A stretch of 64,000 nucleotides of DNA, from NCBI GenBank assembly GCA_035048815.1, contig JAUCBN010000024.1:3966001-4030000 (forward strand). The letters run 5' to 3'. A program made the position numbers and the translations under genes. This DNA is from Abelmoschus esculentus (lineage: Eukaryota; Streptophyta; Magnoliopsida; Malvales; Malvaceae). The notes beneath the pieces are model-generated. The model was not told the origin of the DNA, made no database searches, and saw nothing but the letters and a program-made list of their open reading frames with translations. How positions within the stretch are numbered: position 1 is the stretch's first letter; every line of letters begins with the position of its first letter. Shown piece by piece: positions 36,656 through 47,474 of this stretch.

Positions 36656-37237
36656 GTTTATTGTTTGTTGCACATGACTGCAACCGTTCGTATGTGTTCC
36701 TGAAGGCTGGGTGATTGGGTGCATAATTTCTTTTCCATTTTCTTCCAAATTTATTACACTGATGACAGTATTAACTTGGTGTAGGCGGCATTGTTCAATA
36801 GAACTGATATAGTGTTTGCCCTCATGGACTATGGAGCAAGCATGGACTACAAGAATGCACAAGGTAATTGAATGTATTACGAGTTTTGTAGCATTCCTTA
36901 TTTTAAATGTCTATCTACAAATTGAAATTACTCAAGGTAGATAGACATTAAAAATCTTTAAATTAGAAGAAAAGAAGTAACTTATGGTATATCTTTGTTG
37001 AATGCCGCGGGGATTCATAGAAGTCAATAATTGAGAACTCCATCCTTTTCATTGCTGATTTTAGTTGGTAGCCTGTCCAGCTCAGATTTGTATGAATCTC
37101 TTTGTCTCCATGATGATTCTTTTCTCTTCTGAACCACATCAATTCCAGGAGAAACACCATTGGATTGTGCACCCGTCACTTTGCAATACAAGATGCAAAC
37201 GAAGCTGAGAGAGGCTGAGCCGCGTGAAACCAACTAG
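33968..37237 (+). CDS. FYVE zinc finger and ankyrin repeat protein, ten exons
   Basis: This is probably an endosomal protein that binds phosphatidylinositol 3-phosphate through its FYVE finger. Exons are 33968-34048, 34803-34859, 34977-35044, 35272-35482, 35561-35661, 36259-36337, 36446-36505, 36572-36622, 36785-36863 and 37149-37237. All joins keep frame and give 291 residues. The FYVE domain is at 14-66: CEVCKCSFNTF, the signature RRRHHCRCCG, and VRVCADC. A low-complexity Ser/Lys linker follows, with a Cys-rich CKCGMPLCIC. Ankyrin-type repeats fill about 200-280: GLREAIKNGHTAAAKKLL, GLSLLHLAALFNRTDIVFAL and GETPLDCA. Intron 2 starts with a weak donor (gttcaa) and intron 8 starts in a CT repeat. 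Arabidopsis has similar small FYVE/ankyrin proteins. No damage is seen. Confidence 0.9.
36623..36653 (+). repeat. (CT)n microsatellite at a splice donor
   Basis: About fifteen CT units begin immediately at the donor of intron 8 (ctg|gtctct...), so the donor's +1 to +6 bases are the first units of the repeat. Confidence 0.9.
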
Positions 37238-37950
37238 ACAATAGAATCTGAAGGCAAATGCATCCTTTACTCAGACAACCGACAAACTCGAGCTTGATCT
37301 GTCAACTTCATAACAAATTATTGGTATAATGCTTCATCCCATCACCAGGTTAGTGCTGGTAGTGTTTGTATTGTAGCGGAGAGACAAACTGTCAAACAGA
37401 CTTCCGGACATAGAGGCTCAATCAATGTGTCTTGTTTTCCACTTTATAAGTATGCTGTCATGATGCAACAAAAGTTTGTATTAAAAAGCTAAACTCGTTA
37501 GGTATGTCACTGCTCCGGTAACATGGAACATGCAGGTAATGGACCACCGTGTTTCGATTGTTGGAACTAGGTTGTTTTGATGAACAAATTGTTAGCTGGT
37601 AAACAATAACATTGACCTGCTTTTTACTTGTTGGTGCTATGTTTAGCCTTTTCGTCTTTATGATAAATGTTGATTCCTTTGTTAGCAAACTAATCCACAG
37701 GATTTGGCCAATAACTTTATTGGAAAGACACGAATGTAAAACTTTCAAAAGCTACTCTCTTTTTTTTGGTCCTTTTCTTACAGAATCACCTTCGGCTTAA
37801 AACAGGGTCAAAAAATGTTTGCTGGGTGCTGTAAGAATGGATAAGATTTTTTTAAATTGCTTTTGGTTTATTTCATGCACGCGGCGAAAAAAAAGAATGA
37901 TAGCTTTTTTCTAAAAAACCAATCGTTTAAAAAACGGCTAAAAAATATTA
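37238..37950. other. 3' flank of the FYVE gene
   Basis: The first 200-300 bases should be 3' UTR. I see no other gene; the small open frames are not supported. Confidence 0.4.
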
Positions 37951-37955
37951 TACCG

Positions 37956-38094
37956 AATTTTTTTATAAAAATTATAAAAATTTTGATATTAATTTTTTAT
38001 ATATATTGAAATTTTTATATCTTTTATAAAAGTTTGATATATAAAAAAAAAATTATATCAAAATTTTTATAATTTTTATAAAAAAATTGATACA
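37956..38094. repeat. AT-rich hairpin
   Basis: The arm at about 37958-37993 (ttttttataaaaattataaa onward) is the reverse complement of the arm at about 38056-38092, with a 60-base AT-rich loop that has a smaller palindrome inside. It could fold as a stem of about 35 base pairs. Confidence 0.7.
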
Positions 38095-38659
38095 ATTATA
38101 TTTTAAGCTCGTGGTTCCCTTAGAACTACCCAAAAATGATAAGCTCAACTCATTCGTCGGTTTGCATGCAAAAGCTTTTCAGCAACCTGGTGTAATTTTC
38201 TCCATTTTTTTTAAAATTAAAGCAAACTAATTTAGTTCATGTTCAAATTGCGTTATTATGAACAATTATAATAGTTATTTTGTAACAAACTTCTATAGGA
38301 TTAATCTTTCAATAAAATAAATTGGATGGTTTATACTAAAAAACCGTTAAAGAAACAGACTTGAAGGGAAGTGAATGTGGAGGATACGAGTGGGATTGTG
38401 GAAACCAACGTTTCTTTATAGGCTCACGATCCTCGACTTTGATCGTTATGGGTTGGTACCAAGATAAAGTCTTAAATAGACGAATCTAATTTTAAGAGCC
38501 GAAACAATAACAATGATAATGGCTCTCTCTCTTTAGTGAGATTATATAAATAAATGTCCGAACCTAAATATATTATTGTTATGGGTGCGTGTACAATTAT
38601 TGGGGAATGTGAGTGAAAATTATCTATTTTCTTCTCATGTCTTATTTCATACATTCGTT
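38095..38659. other. Intergenic DNA
   Basis: No gene is seen. A moderately GC patch at 38340-38480 is not recognised. Confidence 0.35.
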
Positions 38660-38775
38660 TTAAATTAAAGGGTTTAGAATTTAGGGTTTAAGATTAGAGG
38701 TTGTGATTAGGGTTTAAGGTTTTAGAGAATTTAAGGTTAACGTATTTTTTAGGTATAAAATTTAGGGCTTGAGAT
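38660..38775. repeat. Degenerate telomere-like tract (TTTAGGG type)
   Basis: Words such as tttagggttt, gattagggttta and aatttagggc recur for about 115 bases with many mismatches. It lies about 1.1 kb from the telomere-bearing MITE at 39779. Confidence 0.65.
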
Positions 38776-39769
38776 ATAAAAAAACAAAAATTAAAGTTAA
38801 AAATTTAATTCTTTAAAAAAATTAAAGAAAATATGAAAAGATATAGTACATAGAGGTAGATGATTTTTTACCCGGAGACATTTCTAACGTGTCATATTGA
38901 GCGGAAAAAAACAAAGCAATCTTCTGCGATTCAGCATATCTATGTAAAATTAATGACAGATTTTGGCAACATTCTTTATGTTTATTTTTTTTTTAAATGA
39001 ACGATTAGATTTTTTAAAAAAAATAAGATTTAATGAAAACTTAAAATTAAGAGAATAGTTAAAAATATTTAAAATAGTTAAATTCTTTAAAGAATTATAT
39101 TATTTAAAAAACTAAATATTAATTTTCTAAATTTTTGGTATCATGACACACTCTACTCCATTACAATGGTGTTTCCCCTAACATTATGAATCTTCTAATT
39201 AATTTAATGGATGGTATGTACTGGTACTGCGTGATGATTAGGGACGTTCCTTTTCAATTTTAATACAGATGCTTTCCAATACAGCATGAATCGGGCTGCA
39301 GCCAGCACAGAACAGGCAAGAAAAGCAGGTTTCATCAGAATATATATATTTTCTGATAGTACTCTAAACCCTTAAATAATTAACCCATACATAATTTATA
39401 TTATCGAGATAAGATGTTAAAATCTTTTATTAATGATTTTTTTAAAAAAAAATAAATCAAACTTATTAACTTGTGAACAAAAATAATTATTTTGAACACT
39501 AAACTATCAAAATTTAATGAATACACAATCATATAATCATGCTTTATACAAATTATAAATAAGAATATATGGCAATTATGATGTGATGGAAGATAAACAA
39601 TATCATTATCATAAGCGCATAAATATATGCTCTCGTAAAATAATATCATATATGGCACACATGACTCAATCATACTCGGATAAGATCGAGTCACATAACA
39701 CCAGATCATATATCTTAAGTGAGATCAAGCCATATAACATTGAATCATACATCTTACCCAGAATCCTCC
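38776..39769. other. AT-rich intergenic DNA
   Basis: No gene is seen. At 39650-39760 there are short direct repeats (catataacaccagatcatat, cataacattgaatcatac). Confidence 0.4.
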
Positions 39770-39778
39770 CTCAAACAC
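39770..39778. repeat. 9-base target duplication of the telomere-bearing MITE (left)
   Basis: The nine bases ctcaaacac are repeated exactly at 40350-40358. A nine-base duplication is the mark of Mutator-like insertion. Confidence 0.9.
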
Positions 39779-40349
39779 GAGAAATTATTCTATAGATCGG
39801 TTCCACCACGTCATCCATGGTCCTTAAGAATAAAAAACAAATCCACGTCATCATTTTTTACACATCATTTACACACTCATAATTTTAATTCCCAAATCAT
39901 CTCTCTTATAAATAAAATATATTAAAATTAAAAAAATGATGACATGGATTTGTTTTTTTTTCTAAACCCTAAACCTAAACCTAAACCCTAGCCTTAAACC
40001 CTAAACACCAACCCTAAATTCTAACCCTAAACCCTAAACCCTAATTAAAAAATAAATCCACGTTATCATTTTTTTAATTTTTTAGGGTTAGAGTTAGGGT
40101 TTAGGGCTAAGGTTTAGGTTTAGGGTTTAGGGTTTAGGATTAGGATTTAGGGGTTAGGGTTAGGGTTTAGAATAAAAAACAAATACACGTCATCATTTTT
40201 TAATTTTAATATATTTTATTTAGATAGATGATTTGTAAATTAAAATTATGAGTGTGCAGATGATGTGTAAAAAATGATGACGTATATTTATTTTTTATTC
40301 TTAAGGACCATAGATGATGTGGTGGAACCGGTCCATAGAATAATTTCTC
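39779..40349. mobile_element. Mutator-like MITE carrying inverted telomere-type repeats
   Basis: The ends are perfect inverted repeats, GAGAAATTATTCTAT and its complement. The arms continue inward for over 130 bases (ggttccaccacgtcatc; tggtccttaagaataaaa; aattttaatatatttta). Inside are a CCCTAAA-type tract at 39961-40045 and a TTTAGGG-type tract at 40081-40172, facing each other. An atgatgacatggatttg-like motif and its complement separate the parts. The element is flanked by the nine-base duplication ctcaaacac. It has no coding sequence; movement would need a transposase from elsewhere. Confidence 0.88.
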
Positions 40350-40358
40350 CTCAAACAC

Positions 40359-40567
40359 ATTTAAATAAGTTCATCAATCATCACTCGACCTACAACATCA
40401 ACGAGATATAAAGCATATATATTTTACCATGGAAACTAAAAAAAAAAAAAATCCATACTTTCCTAATATTATTGAGAATCCCCAAAACCGAGCAGCACCG
40501 TCCATCTGAATAGTACCCTACTCACCCCATCTTCCTTTTATTCCACATAAAGGCAAAGCATCCCACT
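40359..40567. promoter_or_regulatory. Upstream region of the RING-H2 gene
   Basis: It includes a run of A at 40439-40451, then a GC-richer 110 bases. A weak TATA-like acataaag lies near 40546. It fits a transcript starting near 40575, which would exclude the ATG at 40568. Confidence 0.4.
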
Positions 40568-41161
40568 ATGTTTGGGTCCCCTAGAAGCCTAAGATGCTCC
40601 TTTATATCCCTCCATCCTCATGCCCTCTCGTCTCATAACCATCACTTTCCTTCCCACTTTCCAATGTGTTTCTTCTTACACGAACCAGGGATAATCATAA
40701 ACCATCTACTTTACAAAACACTTCTTGTTCTAGCACTGGTAAGATGGGTTCTGTCTTCGGTCCTTAATCTCAGGTTCAAACACGTCACTTACTTCTTCTC
40801 TGCTAAGCATCCATACGATCCTCCTTCTCCTTCTCCATCTGAAATCATCAGAGACAGCCTGGTCCTCACAACCTTCGGAGAAGCTAAGGAAAGGATGCCT
40901 TGGGTCTCCGACACCTGCGCCGTCTGCTTGTCTGAACTCAACGAAGCTGACGATGTCAGGGAACTCAGGAACTGCTGCCATGTGTTCCATCAGGATTGCA
41001 TCGACAGATGGGTTGACGACGATGATCATAATCGGAAGAGTTGTCCACTGTGCAGAGCTCCTTTACTGGCGTCTTCTCAAACCTTGGTTTTGCCTAGCAG
41101 TGAACCCAGTTGGGCCGTTGATCGACTGCTATACCTATTTGGGGATGATCTCTTACCTTAG
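40568..41161 (+). CDS. RING-H2 finger E3 ubiquitin ligase with one membrane segment
   Basis: This intronless gene has 197 codons from the ATG at 40568, or 165 from the ATG at 40664 (MCFFLHEPG). I favour the second start because the first 32 residues are low-complexity His/Ser/Pro and the TATA-like box lies too close to the first ATG. A hydrophobic segment (LLYKTLLVLALVRWVLSSVL) near the N-terminus may anchor it. The RING-H2 domain spans about residues 117-160 of the longer form: CAVC, then NCCHVFHQDC, then SCPLC, with the full C3H2C3 set of ligands and the Trp of DRW for E2 contact. It resembles RHA/BRH1-type ligases of hormone responses. No damage is seen. Confidence 0.9.
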   Translation: MFGSPRSLRCSFISLHPHALSSHNHHFPSHFPMCFFLHEPGIIINHLLYKTLLVLALVRWVLSSVLNLRFKHVTYFFSAKHPYDPPSPSPSEIIRDSLVLTTFGEAKERMPWVSDTCAVCLSELNEADDVRELRNCCHVFHQDCIDRWVDDDDHNRKSCPLCRAPLLASSQTLVLPSSEPSWAVDRLLYLFGDDLLP

Positions 41162-41637
41162 ATTAGATCCGATCCAACCAAATTGATCTGCTTTTTAATA
41201 TTTAATTTCATTTATTCTACACTAATTAGGTTAATTAGATTGATATTACCTTATTTCATGTTTTTAAATTTATTTGTATTCAGTTAAGCTTGTTTAATTT
41301 ACACCCATACACAATTTAATATGTATTTTATTTTTTTATTTTGATGACAACTTGTCATAGATATTCGAAAAATAACGATCGTTTATTTTTTTTTTTTACA
41401 GAAAATGTTGTAATCCACGATCGGCGAATAATGAATTATATTAATTGATAATTAATAATTATTTGTACTAATAGATTTAACAAGTAGGCATATTCTATAA
41501 AGATATTTAATAAAATTAATTGATAACCATAGTTATTTGAGTATTTAAACAAACAAGATAACATGAAAAGACATTATTATATTTAACATTTATTTAAATA
41601 ATTTTTAGTTATTAATATTTTGTATCTATTAATATTA
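41162..41637. other. 3' flank of the RING-H2 gene, AT-rich
   Basis: No gene is seen. The first part is probably 3' UTR. Confidence 0.4.
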
Positions 41638-42101
41638 AGGGTAAACTATAATGGAAGTCACTCAATCATGGGTATGATCATATTTGGGTCACCCAATTAT
41701 TAGTAATGTTACAGTTGGGTCACCCGGTTAATAAATATTACATTTGGATCACTCAATCATAAGTAAGGGTACATTCGGGTTACCTTTCATATGTAAAAAA
41801 GTACATCAATTTGGTTATTTTTTCTTTCAAATCACTTATATACACTCGTTAACATTAGGGTACTTTATTTGAAATCATTAATTAATCTAATACATGAATA
41901 GATAAATATTTTTTTAATATGAAAGATGACTCAAATGTAACCTTACGTATAATTTAATGATCCAAATGTAACTTTTATTAGTTGGGTGACCAAAATGTAA
42001 CTTTATTCATAATTGAGTGACCCAAACATAATTTTTAATAATTGAATGACCGATATGTAACTTTACCCATAATTAAGTGATTTCCGTTGTACTTTATCCT
42101 A
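41638..42101. mobile_element. TIR element with tandem gggtcaccca-type arms
   Basis: The left end reads agggtaaactataatggaag. The right end, reverse-complemented, reads taggataaagtacaacgg and then gaaatcacttaattatggg. Each arm, about 170 bases, is built from three or four units of roughly 45 bases with the theme tgggtcacccaattat. There is no coding sequence. Confidence 0.75.
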
Positions 42102-43329
42102 AAATTTAAAATTTGTTTATCGAACATTAGCGTAAATATTATAATAATATTTAAAAAATCCATAAATGAATGAAATATTTTACAAATTACAAATCGAATT
42201 TAAAAAGTAATATTTGAGGAATAAACTTTAGTACTGAACTAAAACTTCATTAAGGACTGAGTTGCTAACTCTAATGAAGTTCTTAATGACAATTAATTTA
42301 TTGGTAAACATAATTATCATCTTTTGTCAGACTTTTTTTTTGGACCGCACATAATAATTCAGCTTATATGATATGTCATTTTTCTAGAGATGGAATCTAC
42401 TTTATACGAGACTTTAGACGAAGTTTAATCATTAATAGAAACGAAATATTAATAATTAATAAATTATTTAAATAAATATCGAATATTATCATATTTTTAT
42501 AACTCTTTAATTTTTTTAGTTTTTATTTTCTTATTTCAGCGTCACTTTTTTAATTTTAGTATCATGCTTTCTCTAATTTCAGTTGGGAATTGAATAAAAA
42601 ATATATTTTTTAAAATTTCTTTTAATTTTGGTTTAGATTTTAAATTTTTTTTCTTGTAATTTTTTATGCAGTATTTGAATTTTTTCAACTTTAGTATCTC
42701 AATCATTCTCGACTTCTCTTTAAATTTCTCTTAATTTTTCTCATTTTAACCCAAAATCTCACAAATATACGTAAAGTATTCTATTTTCATTTTGCATTAA
42801 ATATTTTCTAATAAATTATTACATGTAATTTTAATTTAAATTATTAATAATACAACTCATTTATGATCCGATCTACCCGCTTTATCCATAATTAATAAAC
42901 GAAACGGATTTAGGTCAACGATGAAAAGGATAATGGATGGGTTTAATGGCAGTTTTAAATGTTGATGATATAGTGGATGAAACTTTAACTCACTCAAATC
43001 CAACCTGTTGTCAACCCTACATGATGGAGAGTCTGAAGGAGAAGAAAGAAGCACACCATTGCACTGGCTAGCAGGGGGAGTCTTAACATTAGAAGCAGTC
43101 GGGACTCCGGAGAACCATTGCCTGAGTCTAGTCAATACCGACACCCAGTGACGAAACACTGCCGTTGAGGACTGACGTTACCGAGCTGCAAGCAGCACGA
43201 AGAAGACAGTCTCTATGACTTCCCTTGTACATAATCCGGGTAGGGAGACATGCTAACCAGCACACAGGTACAAGCCCGAACTTGATTGAGCCATTGACCC
43301 TGTACATAAACTTGCTGCTACATCTATAA
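42102..43329. other. Intergenic DNA, GC-richer from about 42900
   Basis: The region 42102-42900 is AT-rich with no feature. From about 43000 to 43330 the composition is closer to genic, and the plus strand leads into the LINE fragment at 43330. It may be more of the same degraded LINE. The minus-strand open frames here have no recognisable content. Confidence 0.4.
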
Positions 43330-43480
43330 AAAGCATTGCATGGAATTCCTGTGTCTATTTGATTTGGAGGAAGCAGAGGCTGTTTCAGGACAAGAATTCT
43401 CAGGAGCATATCATTGTACAGAACATTAAAGACAGACTGATTGAGATTAATGGGGAAACCTGTTAACAGAATCAACTTAG
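43330..43480 (+). pseudogene. LINE / non-LTR reverse transcriptase C-terminal fragment
   Basis: One plus-strand frame reads SIAWNSCVYLIWRKQRLF and then DKNSQEHIIVQNIKDRLIEI before a stop. This pattern (x-YxIWxERNxRxFxxK...I.xxIK) is the zinc-binding tail found at the end of plant LINE reverse transcriptases. Only this tail is clear. Upstream the frame is broken. Confidence 0.6.
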
Positions 43481-43789
43481 TAAATAGAAATAGTGCAGCA
43501 ATCTACTAGATCATGTGCAATTATAAGAAAGATGGCTAAATTAATCAATAAATTATCTTCAGCACTTTCTAGTACCATAATGCTAGTAGGATTTAACAAA
43601 CAAGACCAGATGCCAGAAGTGGGACAGCTCAATTATAAGATCTTTTTGGAGCAGGCTATCAAAATTGCACATGAAAATACTAGAATATATAAACGCTTGC
43701 ATGGTGTAAAGGGCATAGAGATGTCATGCATCATGTATCAGGTAAAGACAATATTTTTAGGTTGGTGACCATTATATTTGGTATAAAAG
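43481..43789. other. Intergenic DNA
   Basis: Open frame 43493-43768 (+) reads on from the LINE tail in another frame and is not recognised. No gene is supported. Confidence 0.35.
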
Positions 43790-43900
43790 TCGGTTTTTGA
43801 CCGACTATCAGTTGGTATAACAAGATGAGGCAGTGAATCCTTTAAGCAAGACCATAATTCGATTCCTAACGTTGCGGATAGAGCAAAATGAATTGAAAGA
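43790..43900 (+). mobile_element. Possible tRNA-derived SINE head
   Basis: An A-box-like tatcagttggtataac is followed by a B-box-like ccataattcgattccta about 40 bases later. There is a single copy and no clear tail, so this is weak. Confidence 0.3.
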
Positions 43901-44497
43901 ATCGTTCTTATAATGGGACATGCAATGCCAAATCCCTATAATCTAGCATGTGCCAGACAAACGAAAACCTGCAACAGCACATGGAGTTGGAAACTTGGTT
44001 CCATCTCATTCAGCATTGGTCACGAGGGCTTAGAACAAATGCGTGAAGGTGGCAAAATGAAGTCCGAGCAGAGGGAAGAACATATGATATTTGTTCATTA
44101 CAAATCAAACACGACTAAGCAAATCAAAAAAACAAAACCAGGTACAAGCAGAAAGGTCACTCAGTCTCTCCTAATTCGAGGTGGGATTTCCCAGAACTCG
44201 AATTTGGGACACCAATTTCGTATTGCATGGTGTTTCTAAACAATAAAAGTATTTCATTATCCATCAAACATTAGATGCCAGTCACATTCCGATAAGGACA
44301 GGGAGCTTAAAACATCGTCCCTTCCTCATGGCATTCATTTCATGCATCCGAAGAATTTCTAACCTTTTTTTTTCACATTGTTTGTAAATTAAACAGGAAA
44401 CGCAAAAGACATTACAAAACAAAATCTACATAATTAAAGCGACCTTGTTTTGTCCCCCAAAGTTCCTGATAACAGTTTAGACCAGCACAACAATTAC
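43901..44497. other. Intergenic DNA, 3' flank of the SAUR gene
   Basis: It should contain the 3' UTR of the minus-strand SAUR gene. Open frames on the plus strand have no recognisable domain. Confidence 0.4.
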
Positions 44498-45084
44498 CTA
44501 ATGGATCTCCAGCTGCAAAAACAAAACAAATCAAATCAAAACAAAACAGAATCTTCATGTTAGGGAACCGATTGATAAATGAAGAAAAGCAATGAACTCG
44601 ATCATTGACGAGTATGCACCTGCTCAGAAACTGTGCTGTCGACAATGTAACCCTTAGGATGGTTCTCTATGCACTTGAGGAGATACTTGAAGGTTTCAAT
44701 CTCGCAAGGGAGCGTGAGTCCACCATTGTGATCATACCCGAATTCTTCCTCTGCTTTTGCCAGCAAAATCTTGAAGACAGGATGGGTAAGGTAGCTTGTT
44801 GGGATGATAAACCTCCGAAGCTCCGGACCAACATAAACCGCCAAATATCCCTTCGGGACATCGGGCGGTGGTTCAGGACTGGCACAACTTTCCTCATCAG
44901 AATCACAATACATAATGTTTGTTAGCATTTTGTTTAAGGGTTTCGAGACACTCTCAGGGCAGTCTTCGGAACGAGGAGTACTTGGCCTTGAGCCTAAGGT
45001 GGCAGTCTGCCATTTTTGAATGATCTCCTTTAGTCTAACAATCTGCCGGATTCCAGTCACCTTGCCACCACCTCGGTCATCCAT
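44498..45084 (-). CDS. SAUR-type auxin-responsive protein, with introns
   Basis: This is a small auxin-up RNA family protein; members inhibit PP2C.D phosphatases and promote cell expansion (family knowledge). The start at 45084 (MDDRGGG) follows an intron acceptor at 45096, and the protein begins TGIRQIVRLKEIIQKWQ. The SAUR domain is in the second half: DVPKGYLAVYVGPELRRFII, then YLTHPVFKILLAKAEEEFGY and ETFKYLLKCIE. The 5' UTR is split: an exon ends at 45754 (CAG|GTAACG) and the intron runs to 45096. A second intron is likely near the 3' end: a donor after 44620 (GAGCAG|gtgcat) and an acceptor at 44513 give 159 residues ending LEIH. Without splicing the frame ends at 44602 after 160 residues. 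Most SAUR genes lack introns, so this is a distinct subgroup. Confidence 0.88.
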
Positions 45085-45094
45085 TGTTAAATTC

Positions 45095-45754
45095 ACTGCA
45101 ATATTTGAAAGAAACCCAGAATTGAATTTGTAGGTTTTCGATCTTCCACTACACATACATAAATTTTCCAAGATTAAATTAAATCAAATCACAACCTTTA
45201 TAAAGAAATACGGATTTTTGAAAGTTTATTATTTCCTTCAACTAGATCAAACCAATATATGCATTCAGACTATAAAATTAAGCTACCAAATTGCACACTT
45301 ACAATTACTATGATGATACAGAAATTAACCCGAGAAATCACATTTCATAATATTTTTTTCTCAAACACGAACTCATATAAACTAACATGACAATATCAAC
45401 ACACCCACCCACCCCCAAAAAATTGTTAACTTTTAAGCATATTGAATCTGCACTCATATAAGAAATTATGCGTGTGTATATAAAAACTTCAATCCAGATC
45501 TGCATAATTGAAGCTTTTTTCCCTTCAATTGCTAAAATTTTCAAATTCACCCTATAAAAGTCCAATCCAAATCCCATTATCTAGCAGAAATCATAAACCA
45601 TTTAACGAAAAAAGAAGAAGATGGTCCACACTCCACACTGAAACATCAGGACAAAACTGTCTCTTTCACATAAATGTTATCACTTCCTTGTCAAATCTAC
45701 AAAAAGGCAAAACCTTTATGAAAAAAAAAAAGAAAGAAGAAGAAGCTCGTTACC
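45095..45754 (-). other. 5' UTR intron and end of the first SAUR exon
   Basis: On the minus strand the leader exon ends ttcag|gtaacg at 45754/45753, and the next exon starts at 45095 after atattgcag. The intron is about 660 bases. The open frame on the plus strand at 45762-45995 lies over the leader exon and is a shadow. Confidence 0.65.
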
Positions 45755-45995
45755 TGAATTAATGGGGAGAGTTGGATTTAGCAGAGAGCGCGAAGAAGAG
45801 CCAATGCCAAAGAGGGGAAAAGAGGCAATTCGGGAATGGAGAAGGGAAAATAAGGTTCCCAAAAAGACTGAATATTCGTTCGAAATCGATGAGACTTTAT
45901 TATATGATTACGAGTACATTTGTTGTTTGATTGAACAACTTCAGTCTGTGGTAGCAAAATATTCTGTGGATTCAGAGACTCTATCGGAGATTTGA

Positions 45996-46173
45996 ATTTA
46001 TTTTCGTTTTATAGAAAAAAATTAAATAAAATTAGATTTAAATTTATCATGTAAGTATAATGAGATAGATATTTTAGATTTTTTAAATGAAATTATGAAT
46101 TTGAATTATAATATTATAATTAAAATTAAATAATTTTAAGAAAATTGTTTATAACATATATTTACGGTATCTA
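45996..46173. other. Upstream flank of the SAUR gene, AT-rich
   Basis: No feature is visible. Confidence 0.3.
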
Positions 46174-46985
46174 TTAGGAATGATAGTTGAGTACAGTTTT
46201 ACGGATTATGTATTATATATCTCTATTGGAATGGAGATGAATATAATTTTGGTGAGTATTGAGCGAGTATGAATATAAAAAGTCATACCCATCGTAGTAG
46301 TAGCTACATGATGGGTTTAAGATTTTATATGTATAGTATCCACCCAGTTCATATCTGTTTGCTATGTATTCGTCCGTCATATAAATTTTGAACCTTTTAT
46401 ATCTATAGATTTTGATTATAACTTTTATTTTGGTATTTTATATATTAAGATATTAATTTGTTCTAAAATCTATGTTAATCTTTAAGTTTGTAAACTTTGA
46501 ACACTATTAATTTAGTTTAAAAAATAATGATTTATGATCGAACTTAAATTTTTCAAATTATAAATTTGTAGTATGTGTGGATAAATAGAATTTATAAAAG
46601 TATAAATATCGTTTAGCTAAGTTAGTTATATATAATTAGTTAGTTGCAGTTAAGTAAAATTTATACCGATAAAAAATTATTTTAGTTATGTTAGCTATCA
46701 CTAGTTTGAATCAGTTAATAAAATATACAAACTTTACTCTTTTTTTATAAAAGTCTATAATTAATTTTTACGTAATTCGATATTAGTGATTGATTGTAGA
46801 CATATGCAAGCAGATACGATTTAAGTGATGGGTTTGAGGATGAATTTAAAAATATACATGCGTTGACGGGTGTGAATTTAAAAATTTTATCCACCGTAGG
46901 TGATGAATATAAAAATTTTAAGTAGATATAGATATAGGTATAGAGAGAGGTATACGTATCCACCCTACCCCTGTGTCATCCCTAG
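46174..46985. repeat. Possible old TIR element
   Basis: The left edge reads taggaatgatagttgagtac. The right edge, reverse-complemented, reads ctagggatgacacaggggta. Words such as gatgggttta and ggatgaatttaaaa occur on both sides. The match is weak. Confidence 0.35.
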
Positions 46986-47452
46986 TACCGCTAATTCACT
47001 AATAAAATAAATATCAATGCAAATATAAAATTACAAAATTAATTTAAAAGTTATATTTATATTAGTTATTGATAATTAATAAAGCGATCAAAACGTTATA
47101 TTTCTAAAATTTACGGTAAATTATATAAATAATTGTAGGATGATATGATAGTTAAAAATATTTATATATTTTAAATTTAATTTTAATTTTATTTTAAAAA
47201 AAATAATTATGTAATTTGATAGTGATACATATCATCCCCTAAATAAAGGATTTTATTTTTTATACATAGGAAAACAAGCAACAAATTAATCACTAACACC
47301 AATATATACTACTGGTTTTTTATATTTAATTTTTTAGTTTCACACGTAATTATAGATTTATTTTTTTAATTTAAATAAAATATTAATTAAATTATTATAT
47401 AGAATAAATTAAAATTTTAAAATCATAATAAAAATTCGTCCAACTATACCAA
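46986..47452. other. AT-rich spacer beyond the KASII break
   Basis: I looked here for the missing last exons of the KASII gene and found none: no GHLLGAAGG-like or FGFGGHN-like sequence is readable on the minus strand. Confidence 0.55.
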
Positions 47453-47474
47453 CTAACCAACTCCGGACTGAGCC
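47442..47474. repeat. Templated filler at the KASII breakpoint
   Basis: Two short pieces at the break copy nearby exon sequence exactly. The 15 bases actccggactgagcc at 47460-47474 also occur at 47547-47561. The 13 bases aactataccaact at 47442-47454 also occur at 47582-47594. Confidence 0.85.

Noticed and set aside
39961..40172. A true chromosome end
   Set aside because: The telomere-type tracts are short, degenerate, face each other and lie inside a transposon with target duplications.
40730..41029. Minus-strand open frame opposite the RING-H2 gene
   Set aside because: The RING-H2 protein on the plus strand has full zinc ligands; the antisense frame shows nothing.
43128..43475. Minus-strand open frame of 115 codons
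   Set aside because: The plus strand of the same stretch reads as the tail of a LINE reverse transcriptase, so the minus frame is a shadow.
45762..45995. Plus-strand open frame of 77 codons
   Set aside because: It overlaps the leader exon of the minus-strand SAUR gene and has no recognisable domain.
46986..47452. Missing last exons of KASII hidden in the spacer
   Set aside because: I read the minus strand in all frames for GHLLGAAGG- or FGFGGHN-like strings and saw none.
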